64,000 nt of DNA from Prauserella_A sp040635515 (GCA_040635515.1 JBEYHY010000005.1:496001-560000); one strand, 5' to 3'; positions 50,756 to 59,648 are shown, numbered from the stretch's first letter. Numbers and translations: made by a program. The notes: generated by a model from the sequence alone, not told the origin.

Positions 50756-51558
50756 CGGTTCGGCACGTCGAACAAGGCGGCATCGGCACCGTCGAGGTCG
50801 GGTGCGGGCTCCTCGGCCTTCTCGACCAGTTCAGGACCGTTGTTGCGCACGCTGTTGACCCGGGTCGACACGGGACGAAGCTCCAGCGCGTCGGCCCAGG
50901 CCACGTCGCGCGGGGTGAGCAGGTCGGCGACGTCCTTGCGATCGGGATCGAGCCATTGCCGCCAATCCGCCTTCGCCATCACCAGCGGCATCCTGTTGTG
51001 CACCTCGGCAAGCTGGCCGACCGCGTCGGTCGTGATCACGGAGCAGGTGACGAGCGGAGGCGCTCCGGCTTCGGCGTTCGGGTCGCGCCAGGTCTCCCAG
51101 ATACCGGCGAACGCGAGCGACGAACCGTCCCTCGTCGTCATGTAGAACGGTTCCTTCGGTGCCTTCTTGCCCTTGCCGCCACCGCCGTCGGCCGCCTTCC
51201 ACTCGAACCAGCCGTCGGCGGGGATGAGGCAGCGGGTGCGGGAGAGCGCCTTGCGAAAGGCGGGCTTCTCCTTCGCCGTCTCCGCCCTCGTGTTGATCAT
51301 CCTGCTGCCGACACCGGGATCCTTCGCCCAGAACGGCACGAGTCCCCAGCGCATGACCCGCAGGCTGCGCACGGCGGGCTCCTCGTCGAGCACGTTGCCT
51401 TCGGCGTCGCGAGGATGCCTTTCGACGACCGTCACCACGTTCTTGGTCGGCGCCACGTTGTAGTCGGCGTTGGGCGCGTGCCCCTCCGTGCCGTCGGTGG
51501 CGTCGAATTCCGCCATCAGCGCCGCCGGGTTCTTGGTGGCGGCATAACGACCGCACAT
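50752..51558 (-). CDS. SRAP/HMCES abasic-site DNA-protein crosslink protein (YedK-like)
   Basis: A 268-residue SOS-response-associated peptidase that shields abasic sites in single-stranded DNA. The catalytic Cys2 is exposed by the start MCGRYAAT at ATG 51558, which follows a GGGAGG ribosome site; the frame extending to 51627 would hide the cysteine and is rejected. Other blocks: NYNVAPTKNVVTVVER-like PTKN, LRVMRWGLVPFWAKDPGVGS, MINTRAETAKEKPAFRKALS, RCLIPADGWFEWKAAD with the catalytic Glu, and VHNRMPLVM with His. In mycobacteria (Rv3226c) it sits beside aroA. Confidence 0.93.
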   Translation of the reverse strand: MCGRYAATKNPAALMAEFDATDGTEGHAPNADYNVAPTKNVVTVVERHPRDAEGNVLDEEPAVRSLRVMRWGLVPFWAKDPGVGSRMINTRAETAKEKPAFRKALSRTRCLIPADGWFEWKAADGGGGKGKKAPKEPFYMTTRDGSSLAFAGIWETWRDPNAEAGAPPLVTCSVITTDAVGQLAEVHNRMPLVMAKADWRQWLDPDRKDVADLLTPRDVAWADALELRPVSTRVNSVRNNGPELVEKAEEPAPDLDGADAALFDVPNR

Positions 51559-51679
51559 GGCATGGCCTCCCTGTTCTTCCGGCCCTTGAGCGCCATCGTG
51601 GCACGGTTGCCGGGCCTTGGCGAGCACGATGGGGGATCATCTATGACCAGCCCTGTCCACGACTGGAGGAAGTGACGGT

Positions 51680-52684
51680 TTGGCCCGCAGCGACTGGCGC
51701 AAACTCGACGAGAGCGACGTCCGGGTCAGACCCGGGAAAGGCACCCGGCCGCGCAGCAAACGCCGTCCCGCTCACGCCGACGCCACGCCAGCGATGGTAA
51801 CCGGAGTGGACAGGGGAAGGTGGACCTGCGCTGCCGAGGGCGACCCCGGCAGGGTGGTCACCGCGATGAGGGCCCGCGAGCTGGGCAGGACACCCGTCGT
51901 CGTCGGCGACAACGTCGGCCTCGTCGGCGACGTCACCGGCAAACCGGACACGCTGGCGAGAATCGTAAGGGTCGAGGACCGGTCGAGTGTCCTGCGCAGG
52001 ACGGCCGACGACACCGATCCCTACGAGCGCATCGTCGTCGCCAACGCCGAGCAGTTGCTCATCGTGACCTCACTCGCCGACCCCGAGCCGCGCACCGGGT
52101 TCATCGACCGCTGCCTCGTCGCCTGCTACGCGGGCGGACTCGAACCCGTGTTGTGCCTGACGAAGGCGGACCTCGCCGATCCGGCCGAACTGCTCGCCTC
52201 ATACGCCGACCTCGCCGTCCCCGCCGTCGTGACCCGCTACGACGAGCAGCCGGACGGACTGCTCGACCGGCTCAAGGGCCGGGTTTCGGCACTCGTCGGG
52301 CATTCCGGCGTCGGCAAGTCGACGCTCGTCAACAAACTCCTTCCCGACGCGGGGCTGGCGACGGGCACGGTCAGCGCCGTCGGCAAGGGCAGGCACACGT
52401 CAGTCGCGGCGGTCGCGCTGCCGCTGCCCGGCGGCGGCTGGGTGGTCGACACCCCGGGGGTGCGCTCCTTCGGGCTCGCCCACATCACGGCCGACGACAT
52501 CGTCGCCGCTTTTCCCGAATTCGCGGAGGCCGCGGAGGAATGCCCTTCCGGTTGCGGCCATCTCGGGCCGCCCGAGGACCCCGACTGCGCGCTCGACGAT
52601 GTCGTCACGCACGGCGACGCGAAACCGGGCCGATTGGCTTCCCTGCGCAGGCTGCTCACCTCACGCGCGGGAATGGAAGCCTGA
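51680..52684 (+). CDS. rsgA: Ribosome small-subunit GTPase RsgA
   Basis: A 334-residue circularly permuted GTPase for late 30S maturation. The order of G motifs is permuted as in the family: G4 LCLTKADL at about 155, then G1 VGHSGVGKSTLVNKL (about 210-225) and G3 VVDTPGVRSFGL; a C-terminal zinc knuckle reads ECPSGCGHLGPPEDPDCALDD (Cys-x4-Cys-x6-His-like). An N-terminal OB fold precedes it. Translation starts at TTG 51680 behind a strong GGAGGAAG ribosome site. In mycobacteria this gene follows aroA; here it follows the SRAP gene directly, aroA being absent from the gap. Confidence 0.93.
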   Translation: MARSDWRKLDESDVRVRPGKGTRPRSKRRPAHADATPAMVTGVDRGRWTCAAEGDPGRVVTAMRARELGRTPVVVGDNVGLVGDVTGKPDTLARIVRVEDRSSVLRRTADDTDPYERIVVANAEQLLIVTSLADPEPRTGFIDRCLVACYAGGLEPVLCLTKADLADPAELLASYADLAVPAVVTRYDEQPDGLLDRLKGRVSALVGHSGVGKSTLVNKLLPDAGLATGTVSAVGKGRHTSVAAVALPLPGGGWVVDTPGVRSFGLAHITADDIVAAFPEFAEAAEECPSGCGHLGPPEDPDCALDDVVTHGDAKPGRLASLRRLLTSRAGMEA

Positions 52685-52885
52685 GTTTCGCTGTCGTCAC
52701 CGACCGTCACGACGCATTCCCAGCGAAATGACAACCACGTCGCTGAACTGCGAAAAGGTGATTGCGAACAGTTCGATATCAAAGCCACGTGAAGGCGCTG
52801 TGCGAGCACATGGAACCCTGACAGGTGATCGGACGTCTCATTCGTGCGGTTGACACCAGTTACGACACCAAATCAAGGGGATTCC

Positions 52886-53698
52886 ATGCGCAAGACAGCC
52901 TTGGCGGCCAGTGGATTTGCACTGGTCTTCGCCCTCAGTGCTTGTGGGGGCGAAGGCGGCAACAACGCTTCGGGTGGATCGGGCAACTTCTTCGACAACC
53001 CGCAGGAGCTGGTCAAGGCCGCCTCCGAGCAGACCCAAGCGGCCAAGACATCGAAGTACGAGATGACGATGAGCGCCGCCGGCATGGAGATCAAGGCCAA
53101 CGGTGTCGGTCGTTACGACGGTGAGAACACCGCCATGTCGATGAACATGGAGATGATGGGCCAGTCCATCGAGATCCGGTTCGTCGACATGACCATGTAC
53201 ATGAAGGTGCCGCCGGAGGCCGCCGCTCAGATGGGCGGCAAGGAATGGGCGAAGATCGACGCCGAGAGCGCGGGTGCCCAGGGCGAGCAGTTCGACCAGA
53301 TCGCGCAGCAGAGCGACCCCACCAAGACCCTGGAGTACATCCAGGAAGCCGGTGAGATCACCAGCAGCGAGGAAACGACGCTCGACGGCCAGAAGGCGAC
53401 GCACTACAAGATCGACCTCGACTTCGCCAAGATCGCCGACGAGATGGGCACCAGCAGCGGCATGACCTCCGAGCAGGCTCAGCAGCTCGCGGACCAGGTC
53501 GGCACGCTGCCCATGGAGCTGTGGCTGAACGAGGAGAACCTGCCGCTCAAGGTGACCATGGACATGGGCGCCGTCATGGAGGCCGCGGGCGCTCCCGGCG
53601 GCGAGAGCAAGATGGAGATGACCTACAGCGACTGGGGCACCGAGGTCGAGGTCGAGGCTCCGCCCGCCGACCAGGTCGGTGAGATGCCCGCCTTCTGA
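52886..53698 (+). CDS. LppX/LprG-like exported lipoprotein
   Basis: A 270-residue lipoprotein from ATG 52886 with an AAGGGG ribosome site. The signal ends in a lipobox FALSACGG, Cys20. The mature part is Met-, Glu- and Asp-rich; YEMTMSAAGMEIKANGVGRY, MEMMGQSIEIRFVDMTMYMK and TLDGQKATHYKIDLDFAKIA fit the curved beta-sheet lipoproteins that carry lipids across the envelope (LppX/LprAFG and related). Lipid binding is inferred from the general shape, not from any specific residue. It is followed by a perfect 16-bp terminator. Confidence 0.85.
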   Translation: MRKTALAASGFALVFALSACGGEGGNNASGGSGNFFDNPQELVKAASEQTQAAKTSKYEMTMSAAGMEIKANGVGRYDGENTAMSMNMEMMGQSIEIRFVDMTMYMKVPPEAAAQMGGKEWAKIDAESAGAQGEQFDQIAQQSDPTKTLEYIQEAGEITSSEETTLDGQKATHYKIDLDFAKIADEMGTSSGMTSEQAQQLADQVGTLPMELWLNEENLPLKVTMDMGAVMEAAGAPGGESKMEMTYSDWGTEVEVEAPPADQVGEMPAF

Positions 53699-53726
53699 TC
53701 CCGGTCAGCAGCGGTTGGAACACAAG

Positions 53727-53761
53727 CCGCCCCGGTTCGCGAACATCGCGAACCGGGGCGG
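53727..53761. terminator. Bidirectional terminator between lipoprotein and pruA
   Basis: A perfect 16-bp stem, CCGCCCCGGTTCGCGA (53727-53742) with TCGCGAACCGGGGCGG (53746-53761), loop ACA, then TTTCGT on the plus strand. Confidence 0.88.
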
Positions 53762-53779
53762 TTTCGTATGTGCGACGGC

Positions 53780-55408
53780 TCAGCCCATGTGCGGGTAGCC
53801 GATGTGAACCGGCGCGTCGAAGGTCTCCTTGATCGACCGGGGACTCGTCCACCGCATGATGTTGAACAGCGAACCAGCCTTGTCGTTGGTGCCGGAAGCA
53901 CGTGCACCACCGAAGGGCTGCTGGCCGACGATCGAACCGGTGGGTTTGTCGTTGACGTAGAAATTGCCGGCCGCGAAGCGCAGCGCACGATGTGCCTGCT
54001 CGATCGCGGAACGTTCCCGGGCGAAGACGGCGCCGGTGAGCGCATAGGGCGCGCTCGTGTCGACGACGTTCAGGATGCGTTCGTAGTCGGCGTCGGGATA
54101 CACGTGCACGGCGAGGATCGGGCCGAAGTACTCGGTGGAGAACACGGGGTGCGCGGGATCGTCACCGAGCAACACGGTCGGCTCGACGAAGTAGCCGACG
54201 CTGTCGTCGTACCCGCCGCCGACCAGCAGTTCCAGCCCGGGATCGGCCTCGACACCGGACAGCAGCAGGCGGTGTTTCGCGAACGCCCTGGCGTCGATCA
54301 CCGCTCCGCCGAACAACGAGAAATCGGTGATGTCACCGTATTTCACGGTCACGGTGAGGTCGGCCAGCTGTTCCCTGACCCCGTTTTCCCACAGGGAACG
54401 CGGGACGTAGGCCCGGGATGCCGCCGAGCACTTCTGGCCCTGGTATTCGAACGCGCCCCTGACCAGCGCGGCGACCAGCTTGTCCTGGTCGGCGGAAGGG
54501 TGGGCGACGACGAAGTCCTTTCCACCGGTCTCGCCGACGATGCGAGGGTAGGAGGCGTAGGTGTCGAGGTTGGCGCCGATCGTGCGCCACAACGTCTTGA
54601 ACGTCGCGGTGGATCCGGTGAAGTGCAGTCCGGCGAAACCGCGATCGGCGAGCGCGACCCCACTGACCGCCTTGCCGTCTCCGGTGACCATGTTGATCAC
54701 TCCTGGCGGCAGACCGGCCTCCTCGAAAACCCGCATCGTGTAGTGCGCGGCGAGCTGCTGCGTCGGAGTCGGTTTCCAGATCACCGTGTTGCCCATGAGC
54801 GCGGGCGCGCTCGGCAGGTTGCCCGCGATGGCGGTGAAGTTGAACGGCGTGATGGCGACGACGAACCCGTCGAGCGGGCGGTAGTCCATCCTGTTCCACA
54901 CGCCGGGTACGGAATTGGGCTGTTCGGCGAGGATCCGGCGTGCATAGGACACGTTGAACCGGAGGAAATCGATCAGCTCGCAGGCCGCGTCGATTTCGGC
55001 TTGCTGCACGGACTTCGACTGGCCGAGCATCGTCGCGGCGTTGATCGTGTCGCGATAGGGCCCAGCCAGCAGGTCGGCCGCCTTGAGGAAAACGGCCGCC
55101 CGCTCGTCGAAAGGCAGCTCACTCCACGCGGGCGCCGCGGCCTTGGCCTCGGTGACCGCGCGAGCCACGTCCTCCTCCGTCGCCTGCGCGCACACGCCGA
55201 GCACGCGACCGTGCTCGTGCGGCTGAACCACGTCGAACCGGGCCCCGCCCGCGAGCGCCTTGCGACCGCCGATCGTCTGGGTCAGCTCGGATTTCTCCGA
55301 GGCGAGCTCGGTCAGTCTGTGTTGCAGCGAAGCGCGCTCGGCGCTGCCTGGCGCGTAGCCGCGCACGCCCTCGTTGCTCGGTACCGGTACGGATGTCACT
55401 GCGTCCAT
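53780..55408 (-). CDS. pruA: L-glutamate gamma-semialdehyde (P5C) dehydrogenase
   Basis: The NAD-dependent last step of proline catabolism to glutamate. It has 542 residues from ATG 55408 (MDAVTSVPVPSNEGVRGYAP). Family blocks: ITPFNFTAIAGNLPSAPALM, WKPTPTQQLAAHYTMRVFEE, LHFTGSTATFKTLW, the catalytic glutamate region IVGETGGKDFVVAHPSADQD, and the nucleophile cysteine FEYQGQKCSAASRAYVPRSL. The C-terminal part (FGPILAVHVYPDADYERILN) completes the domain. Proline dehydrogenase (putB) is not adjacent. ATG 55438 is an alternative start. Confidence 0.95.
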   Translation of the reverse strand: MDAVTSVPVPSNEGVRGYAPGSAERASLQHRLTELASEKSELTQTIGGRKALAGGARFDVVQPHEHGRVLGVCAQATEEDVARAVTEAKAAAPAWSELPFDERAAVFLKAADLLAGPYRDTINAATMLGQSKSVQQAEIDAACELIDFLRFNVSYARRILAEQPNSVPGVWNRMDYRPLDGFVVAITPFNFTAIAGNLPSAPALMGNTVIWKPTPTQQLAAHYTMRVFEEAGLPPGVINMVTGDGKAVSGVALADRGFAGLHFTGSTATFKTLWRTIGANLDTYASYPRIVGETGGKDFVVAHPSADQDKLVAALVRGAFEYQGQKCSAASRAYVPRSLWENGVREQLADLTVTVKYGDITDFSLFGGAVIDARAFAKHRLLLSGVEADPGLELLVGGGYDDSVGYFVEPTVLLGDDPAHPVFSTEYFGPILAVHVYPDADYERILNVVDTSAPYALTGAVFARERSAIEQAHRALRFAAGNFYVNDKPTGSIVGQQPFGGARASGTNDKAGSLFNIMRWTSPRSIKETFDAPVHIGYPHMG

Positions 55409-55455
55409 GGTCAGAATCGCCTCCCGAACGTCGGCCATCCCGGGCTACCCCATGG

Positions 55456-55968
55456 TCACATGAGTTCGAGCAGGAAGGGCAGTTCCTGAGGGGCGTACCA
55501 GGCCAGTTCGTGGTCCTCGACGTCACCGAGCGTGAATTCCGCGTCGGGATCACCGAGGTCGGCGGCGTCGATGACCGCGGAGGCGGCCAGCACGGCCGGT
55601 TCGGCCTCCGACGCGTCGACGTGGACGGCCGCGATGTCCTCAAGTCCGATCGGGCCGGTCACCTTGACCACCGCGTAGTCGAGATCGGGACGCAAAGCCA
55701 CCCGATCGAGATCGGCCGAGATCACCACTCTCCTCGGCGGTTCCTTCGCGTCGGTCGAGCTCGGCTCCTGCGCGGCCGCGATCAGCCGCAGCGAAGCCCT
55801 CGCCGCGTCGAGTAGCGCAGCGTACTCGAGTTCCTCCGTCGACCCGCTGGTGTAGGACTCGCGGAGCGCGGGAGTGAGCGCGAACGCCGTCCCGGTCGGC
55901 GGCAGGTACTCTCCCTCGTCCACCAGTTGCCGCAGAATTCCGATCGTGGCAGGAAGGTAAACCCTCAC
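55456..55968 (-). CDS. Conserved hypothetical protein (DUF6912-like)
   Basis: A 170-residue soluble protein, RVYLPATIGILRQLVDEGEY at the N-terminus, then TPALRESYTSGSTEELEYAA, RRVVISADLDRVALRPDLDY, AVVKVTGPIGLEDIAAVHVD and ending LPFLLELM. The length and the start MRVYLPAT are typical of an actinobacterial family found beside pruA-like genes (DUF6912). The function is unknown. Start overlaps the WS/DGAT stop by four bases, so the two are translated from one message. Confidence 0.75.
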   Translation of the reverse strand: MRVYLPATIGILRQLVDEGEYLPPTGTAFALTPALRESYTSGSTEELEYAALLDAARASLRLIAAAQEPSSTDAKEPPRRVVISADLDRVALRPDLDYAVVKVTGPIGLEDIAAVHVDASEAEPAVLAASAVIDAADLGDPDAEFTLGDVEDHELAWYAPQELPFLLELM

Positions 55969-57371
55969 CAGTTCGTCCCTTTCAGTTCCTCAAGGGATTC
56001 CTCGATCATCCCGGCCAGAACGTCCACATCGAACAGCGCCTTGCGATCGCCGTTCAGTCCGAAGTAGACACCGCCGTGATACGAGGTGATCCCTATTGCG
56101 AGCGCCTGGTTGCGCAACAGCGGCATGACCGGATAGATCGCGGCCATCCGTGCCGATCCCGCGTAGAGCGGTTGTTGCGGACCTGGCGAGTTGGCGATCA
56201 ACACGTTGAAGATCCGCCCTGAGAACGAGCTCGCGGCGCGGGCCGCGAGTGAGTGCATGGTGGCGGGTGCGAAACCGCCGACCTTGAGCATGGCACGCGC
56301 GGCGACGGTCCGTTCGTCGTCGAGACTCGCGGCCATGGCGTGCCCGATGTGTTGCAGCCGCAGCACCGGGTTCGGTTCGCCGACGGGAAGCTCGACGAGA
56401 TAGGGCTTGACCCTGTTGTTGACGAGACCGGCCGGGGAAAACTCCGCGGTGTCGGGATCGAGGACCGCGAGCGGCACGAGCGCGCGGATGGTGGAGGAGG
56501 GATTCAGTGTCAGCTCCCGTGAGGCGAGCCACGCCCGCAGCGCGCCGGTGAGCACGGCGAACACCACGTCGTTGACGGTACAGCCGTGCTCCGCCCTGAT
56601 CGCGCGGTAGTCGTCGAGGTTCGTGCGAAGACCGGCGAACACCCTGCCGCCGGATACGTGCCCGTTCAACGGCCCGGAAGGCGAAGGACTCACGAGGGAA
56701 CGCAGGGCCGATGCGGCGCCACCGATCGCCCCTGCCGTCTTTTCCGCCGTGGCCACGACATCTCTCGCTGCGGTCATCGCGCTCTCGACCAGTGCCGTCG
56801 GCCGCTGAACCGCCTCGCCGACCGCGTCGAGCACGAGCTGAGGGCGGCTCGGCTGCCTTCGCGGCGTCCAGTTGTCCTGGCCCGGTTCCCTTTCGTAGGG
56901 CGAGTTGTCCAGGATGAGCTGGCCCAGATCGACGGTGCCGCTGCCGTCCACGAGCGCCTCGTGGGTCTTGGTGACGAGTGCGACCTTGCCGCCCGCCAGT
57001 CCCTCGATGAAGTAGATCTCCCACAGCGGCCGTTCCCGATCGAGCGGGCGCGCCATGAGCCTGGAAACCAGTTCGAACAGCGTCGCCTCCGTTCCCGGTT
57101 CGGGAAGCGCCGACCTGCGAACGTGATAGTTGAGGTCGAAGTCGACGTCGTCCACCCATACGGGTCTCGCGAGGTGTCCCGGCACCGGCAGCACCCGCTG
57201 GCGGTATCGCGGCAGGTACCCGAGCCGATGACTCACCAGGCTGAGCAGTTTGGCGTAGTCGAAGCCGTCGCGTGGCCGGTCGAAGACGGCCACACCGCCG
57301 ACGTGCATGGGTGTGGCCGGTTCCTCCACATACAGGAACGAGGCGTCCAGCGCGGAGAGACGGTCGGCCAT
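55965..57371 (-). CDS. WS/DGAT-like acyltransferase with an altered active site
   Basis: A 468-residue protein of the wax ester synthase/diacylglycerol acyltransferase family. Landmarks: MADRLSALDASFLYVEEPAT, PMHVGGVAVFDRPRDGFDY, VWVDDVDFDLNYHVRRSALP, DRERPLWEIYFIEGLAGGKV, NDVVFAVLTGALRAWLASRE, and ISYHGGVYFGLNGDR near the end. The catalytic motif HHxxxDG is changed: the sequence is K-T-H137-E138-A-L-V-D142-G143, so the second (catalytic) histidine is a glutamate. It may be inactive, or use a different chemistry. A CAGTAT -10 seven bases before ATG 57371 suggests a leaderless transcript. Confidence 0.87.
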   Translation of the reverse strand: MADRLSALDASFLYVEEPATPMHVGGVAVFDRPRDGFDYAKLLSLVSHRLGYLPRYRQRVLPVPGHLARPVWVDDVDFDLNYHVRRSALPEPGTEATLFELVSRLMARPLDRERPLWEIYFIEGLAGGKVALVTKTHEALVDGSGTVDLGQLILDNSPYEREPGQDNWTPRRQPSRPQLVLDAVGEAVQRPTALVESAMTAARDVVATAEKTAGAIGGAASALRSLVSPSPSGPLNGHVSGGRVFAGLRTNLDDYRAIRAEHGCTVNDVVFAVLTGALRAWLASRELTLNPSSTIRALVPLAVLDPDTAEFSPAGLVNNRVKPYLVELPVGEPNPVLRLQHIGHAMAASLDDERTVAARAMLKVGGFAPATMHSLAARAASSFSGRIFNVLIANSPGPQQPLYAGSARMAAIYPVMPLLRNQALAIGITSYHGGVYFGLNGDRKALFDVDVLAGMIEESLEELKGTNW

Positions 57372-57448
57372 GCCGTGATACTGCCAGAGAGGGAGGCTCT
57401 ACCTGTATCGATGGCAGCCTGGGCAGGACGAACCCTGAGGGCGATCCG

Positions 57449-57880
57449 TCACGGCAGGCCGACCTCCAGCAGCGGAGCCCCTCCATCGACGAACAACCGG
57501 CCTCCCGGGACGAGCGCGGCGGCGATCCGCTCCTTCGCGATCCTTCCCGCATCGGGATGGCGCCCGTCGAGCGCACCGACCCTCACGGCGAAGGCGATGT
57601 CGAAGAGCGGTTCGCCCGCCGCGAGCCGGAACTCCTCCGCAGCGGAACAGCGGACGCTGAGCAAACCCGCTTCGATCTCGGCGGCGGCGTTGCGCTCGAT
57701 CAGCGCGACACCCTTCGCGGAGCGGTCGATCACGAGGATGTGCCCTCCTCCGATCCGGTGCGCGACGGCCTTCGCGGCCGCTCCGGGCGCACCGCCGATT
57801 TCCAGCACCCGCATGCCGGGCCGGAGAGGCAGGGCCTCGACGATCGCGGCGAGCCTTGGCGACAGCGCTCCCTTGCTCAC
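57449..57880 (-). CDS. Small class I SAM-dependent methyltransferase
   Basis: A 143-residue methyltransferase, shorter than most. The SAM-binding motif VLEIGGAPGAAAKAVAHRIG (E/DxGxGxG variant with GAPG) and the next strand LVIDRSAKGVALIERNAAAE are clear; the C-terminal strands (FDIAFAVRVGALDGRHPDAG, VPGGRLFVDGG) complete a minimal fold. GTG 57880 overlaps the stop of the ArsR-SRPBCC gene by four bases, so the two are coupled. The substrate is unknown. Confidence 0.78.
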   Translation of the reverse strand: MSKGALSPRLAAIVEALPLRPGMRVLEIGGAPGAAAKAVAHRIGGGHILVIDRSAKGVALIERNAAAEIEAGLLSVRCSAAEEFRLAAGEPLFDIAFAVRVGALDGRHPDAGRIAKERIAAALVPGGRLFVDGGAPLLEVGLP

Positions 57881-58782
57881 GTCGGCCTCGCTTCGCTGCC
57901 TCGCGCGCCGCCTTCCAGCCCTGGTGGCGGCTGGTTCGCACCGGCGACTCCATAGGCAGTTCCGGCTTCGACGAAGGCCTTCAGCCGATGCAACAGGTCG
58001 TTCCAGCCGCTCGCGAAGGCACGCTCCGATTCGGGATCGAAGGCGCCGATGCTCTCGTGTTCCAATGCGATGACTGTGCCTCCCGCCGCGCCCGCGGTGA
58101 CCCCGTCGTGCTCGGTGAGGGTGAACCGCACGGTGCCGCTCGCCGCGTTGCCGAGCGCGATCCTGCCCGACCACGCCACGATCCTGTCCGGCGCCAGCTC
58201 GGACACGGTTCCCCACGCGATCTCGTGCCCCTCCGCCCGCTCGCTGACGAGCCCGCCGAGCCGAGCGGCCGCCGAGATTCGCGTCTCGGCACGGTCGAGC
58301 TGCAGATACGGCGACCCCCACCACGAGGACAGATCCCCGGTGAGCGCCGAAAAACAGCGCTCGGCCGTCGCGGCGATCTCGATCCGCTGCCTCACCTGGA
58401 GATGACGAATGTCCACGAAGTCCTCCTCGGCTGACGAACCGACTGACGACTCGACTGGTGTTTCGAGTGCGGCTCGCAGGCCGTCGAGCGCGCTCGCGTA
58501 CGCGCGGTCGACCGGCCGGAGCCAGCCGATCGTGGCCTGATAGAGCGCGGAGGCGTTGAGCGCGTTGTGCCGCTCGCGTCCGCGCGCGGTGACGACCACA
58601 AGGCCCGCCTTGCGGAGTACTCCGAGGTGGCGCTGCACCACGAACCGGTCAAGCCCCGTGGAGCCGACGATCGCGCCCGTCGTGAGCGGCTGAGCACGCA
58701 GCAGGTCGATGATCCGCCTGCGCTCACCGTTCGAAAGGGCCTGCCATACCGCGTCACGATCACTCACTCCGGCAACTTCCAT
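57877..58782 (-). CDS. ArsR-type HTH fused to an SRPBCC domain
   Basis: A 301-residue fusion. Residues 1-75 form an ArsR winged helix (AVWQALSNGERRRIIDLLRA, GLDRFVVQRHLGVLRKAGLV, VTARGRERHNALNASALYQA); residues 128-275 form an AHSA1/SRPBCC domain (VRQRIEIAATAERCFSALTG, DLSSWWGSPYLQLDRAETRI). These are usually two neighbouring genes, an ArsR repressor and its SRPBCC target; here they are one protein. ATG 58782 has an AAGGG ribosome site; earlier ATGs (58803, 58815) lie in or beyond the palindrome. A 22-bp palindrome abuts the start. No ArsR metal-binding cysteines are evident, so it probably senses a non-metal ligand. Confidence 0.85.
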   Translation of the reverse strand: MEVAGVSDRDAVWQALSNGERRRIIDLLRAQPLTTGAIVGSTGLDRFVVQRHLGVLRKAGLVVVTARGRERHNALNASALYQATIGWLRPVDRAYASALDGLRAALETPVESSVGSSAEEDFVDIRHLQVRQRIEIAATAERCFSALTGDLSSWWGSPYLQLDRAETRISAAARLGGLVSERAEGHEIAWGTVSELAPDRIVAWSGRIALGNAASGTVRFTLTEHDGVTAGAAGGTVIALEHESIGAFDPESERAFASGWNDLLHRLKAFVEAGTAYGVAGANQPPPGLEGGARGSEARPT

Positions 58783-58804
58783 TATGTGCGCCCTTGCGCA
58801 CATA
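58783..58804. promoter_or_regulatory. Palindromic operator at the ArsR-SRPBCC start
   Basis: TATGTGCGC-CCTT-GCGCACATA, a perfect 9-bp inverted repeat directly before ATG 58782 and overlapping the ribosome site. It is probably autorepressed. It also lies 76 bp before the divergent TrmH gene. Confidence 0.65.
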
Positions 58805-58880
58805 TCTTGCCGCATCGAGTTCCCACCTGTCCACGCCCCGCCGGATTCGCCGCTCGCGCGCGGATGCCAGACTCTGACTC

Positions 58881-59648
58881 GTGGGTGACGATTCCGCGGT
58901 TTCCCCCAAGGACCGCTTCCTGACCGTGTACGGCCGCAAACCGGTACTGGAAGCGCTGACCGATCCCGAGCTGGATGTCGACAAAGTGATTCTTGCCGAC
59001 GTCGCACGCGGCTCCTCGGTCACCGAGATCGAACGCGCCGCCCGGTCGGCCGGCGTGCCCGTTCAGCGCGCCAGCGCGCACAGGGTCAAGGTGCTCGCGG
59101 GCAACGGCAAGCAGGATCAGGGCGTACTCGCCGACGTCGTGGCACCGAGGATGCGCCCGCTCGCCGCCGCGCTCGCGGCCAAGCGGCCTCCCGCGAGGGT
59201 GCTCGTTCTCGACGGCATCACCACGTCGGCCAACGTGGGCATGATCCTCCGCAGCGCGACGGCGGCGGGGATCCCCGGTGTCGTCGTGCCGAGGCGCGGT
59301 GTCGCCGCGCTCGACCCGCTCGTGGTCAAGGCTTCGGCAGGAGTCGCTTTCCGGGCGCCCGTGCTGCGGTGCGCGACCGCGCGAGACGCCGTCGAACAGC
59401 TCACCGAATCCGGCTACTCGGTATACGCGCTGGGCTCGGGGGGCCACGGCACGCTTTTCGACATGGAACCGCCTTCGCGCGCGGCCTTCGTCCTCGGCGG
59501 CGAGACCGACGGCGTCGGTGCCGACGTGGCGGAGCTGGTCGAAAACTGGGTGTCGATCCCCATGCCGGGCGACGTCGAATCGCTCAACGTCTCGGCGGCC
59601 GCGGCCGTGCTGTGCTTCGAACTGGTCCGCAGGGGCCTGCCCGCCTGA
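58881..59648 (+). CDS. TrmH/SpoU family RNA methyltransferase
   Basis: A 255-residue SPOUT methyltransferase of the 2'-O-ribose type. N-terminal substrate domain: FLTVYGRKPVLEALTDPELD, KVILADVARGSSVTEIERAA. The C-terminal SPOUT knot: LVLDGITTSANVGMILRSAT, AAGIPGVVVPRRGVAALDPL, AFVLGGETDGVGADVAELVE and SIPMPGDVESLNVSAAAAVL. These motifs 1-3 are complete. The target rRNA or tRNA base is not known. GTG 58881 is used. Confidence 0.92.
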   Translation: MGDDSAVSPKDRFLTVYGRKPVLEALTDPELDVDKVILADVARGSSVTEIERAARSAGVPVQRASAHRVKVLAGNGKQDQGVLADVVAPRMRPLAAALAAKRPPARVLVLDGITTSANVGMILRSATAAGIPGVVVPRRGVAALDPLVVKASAGVAFRAPVLRCATARDAVEQLTESGYSVYALGSGGHGTLFDMEPPSRAAFVLGGETDGVGADVAELVENWVSIPMPGDVESLNVSAAAAVLCFELVRRGLPA

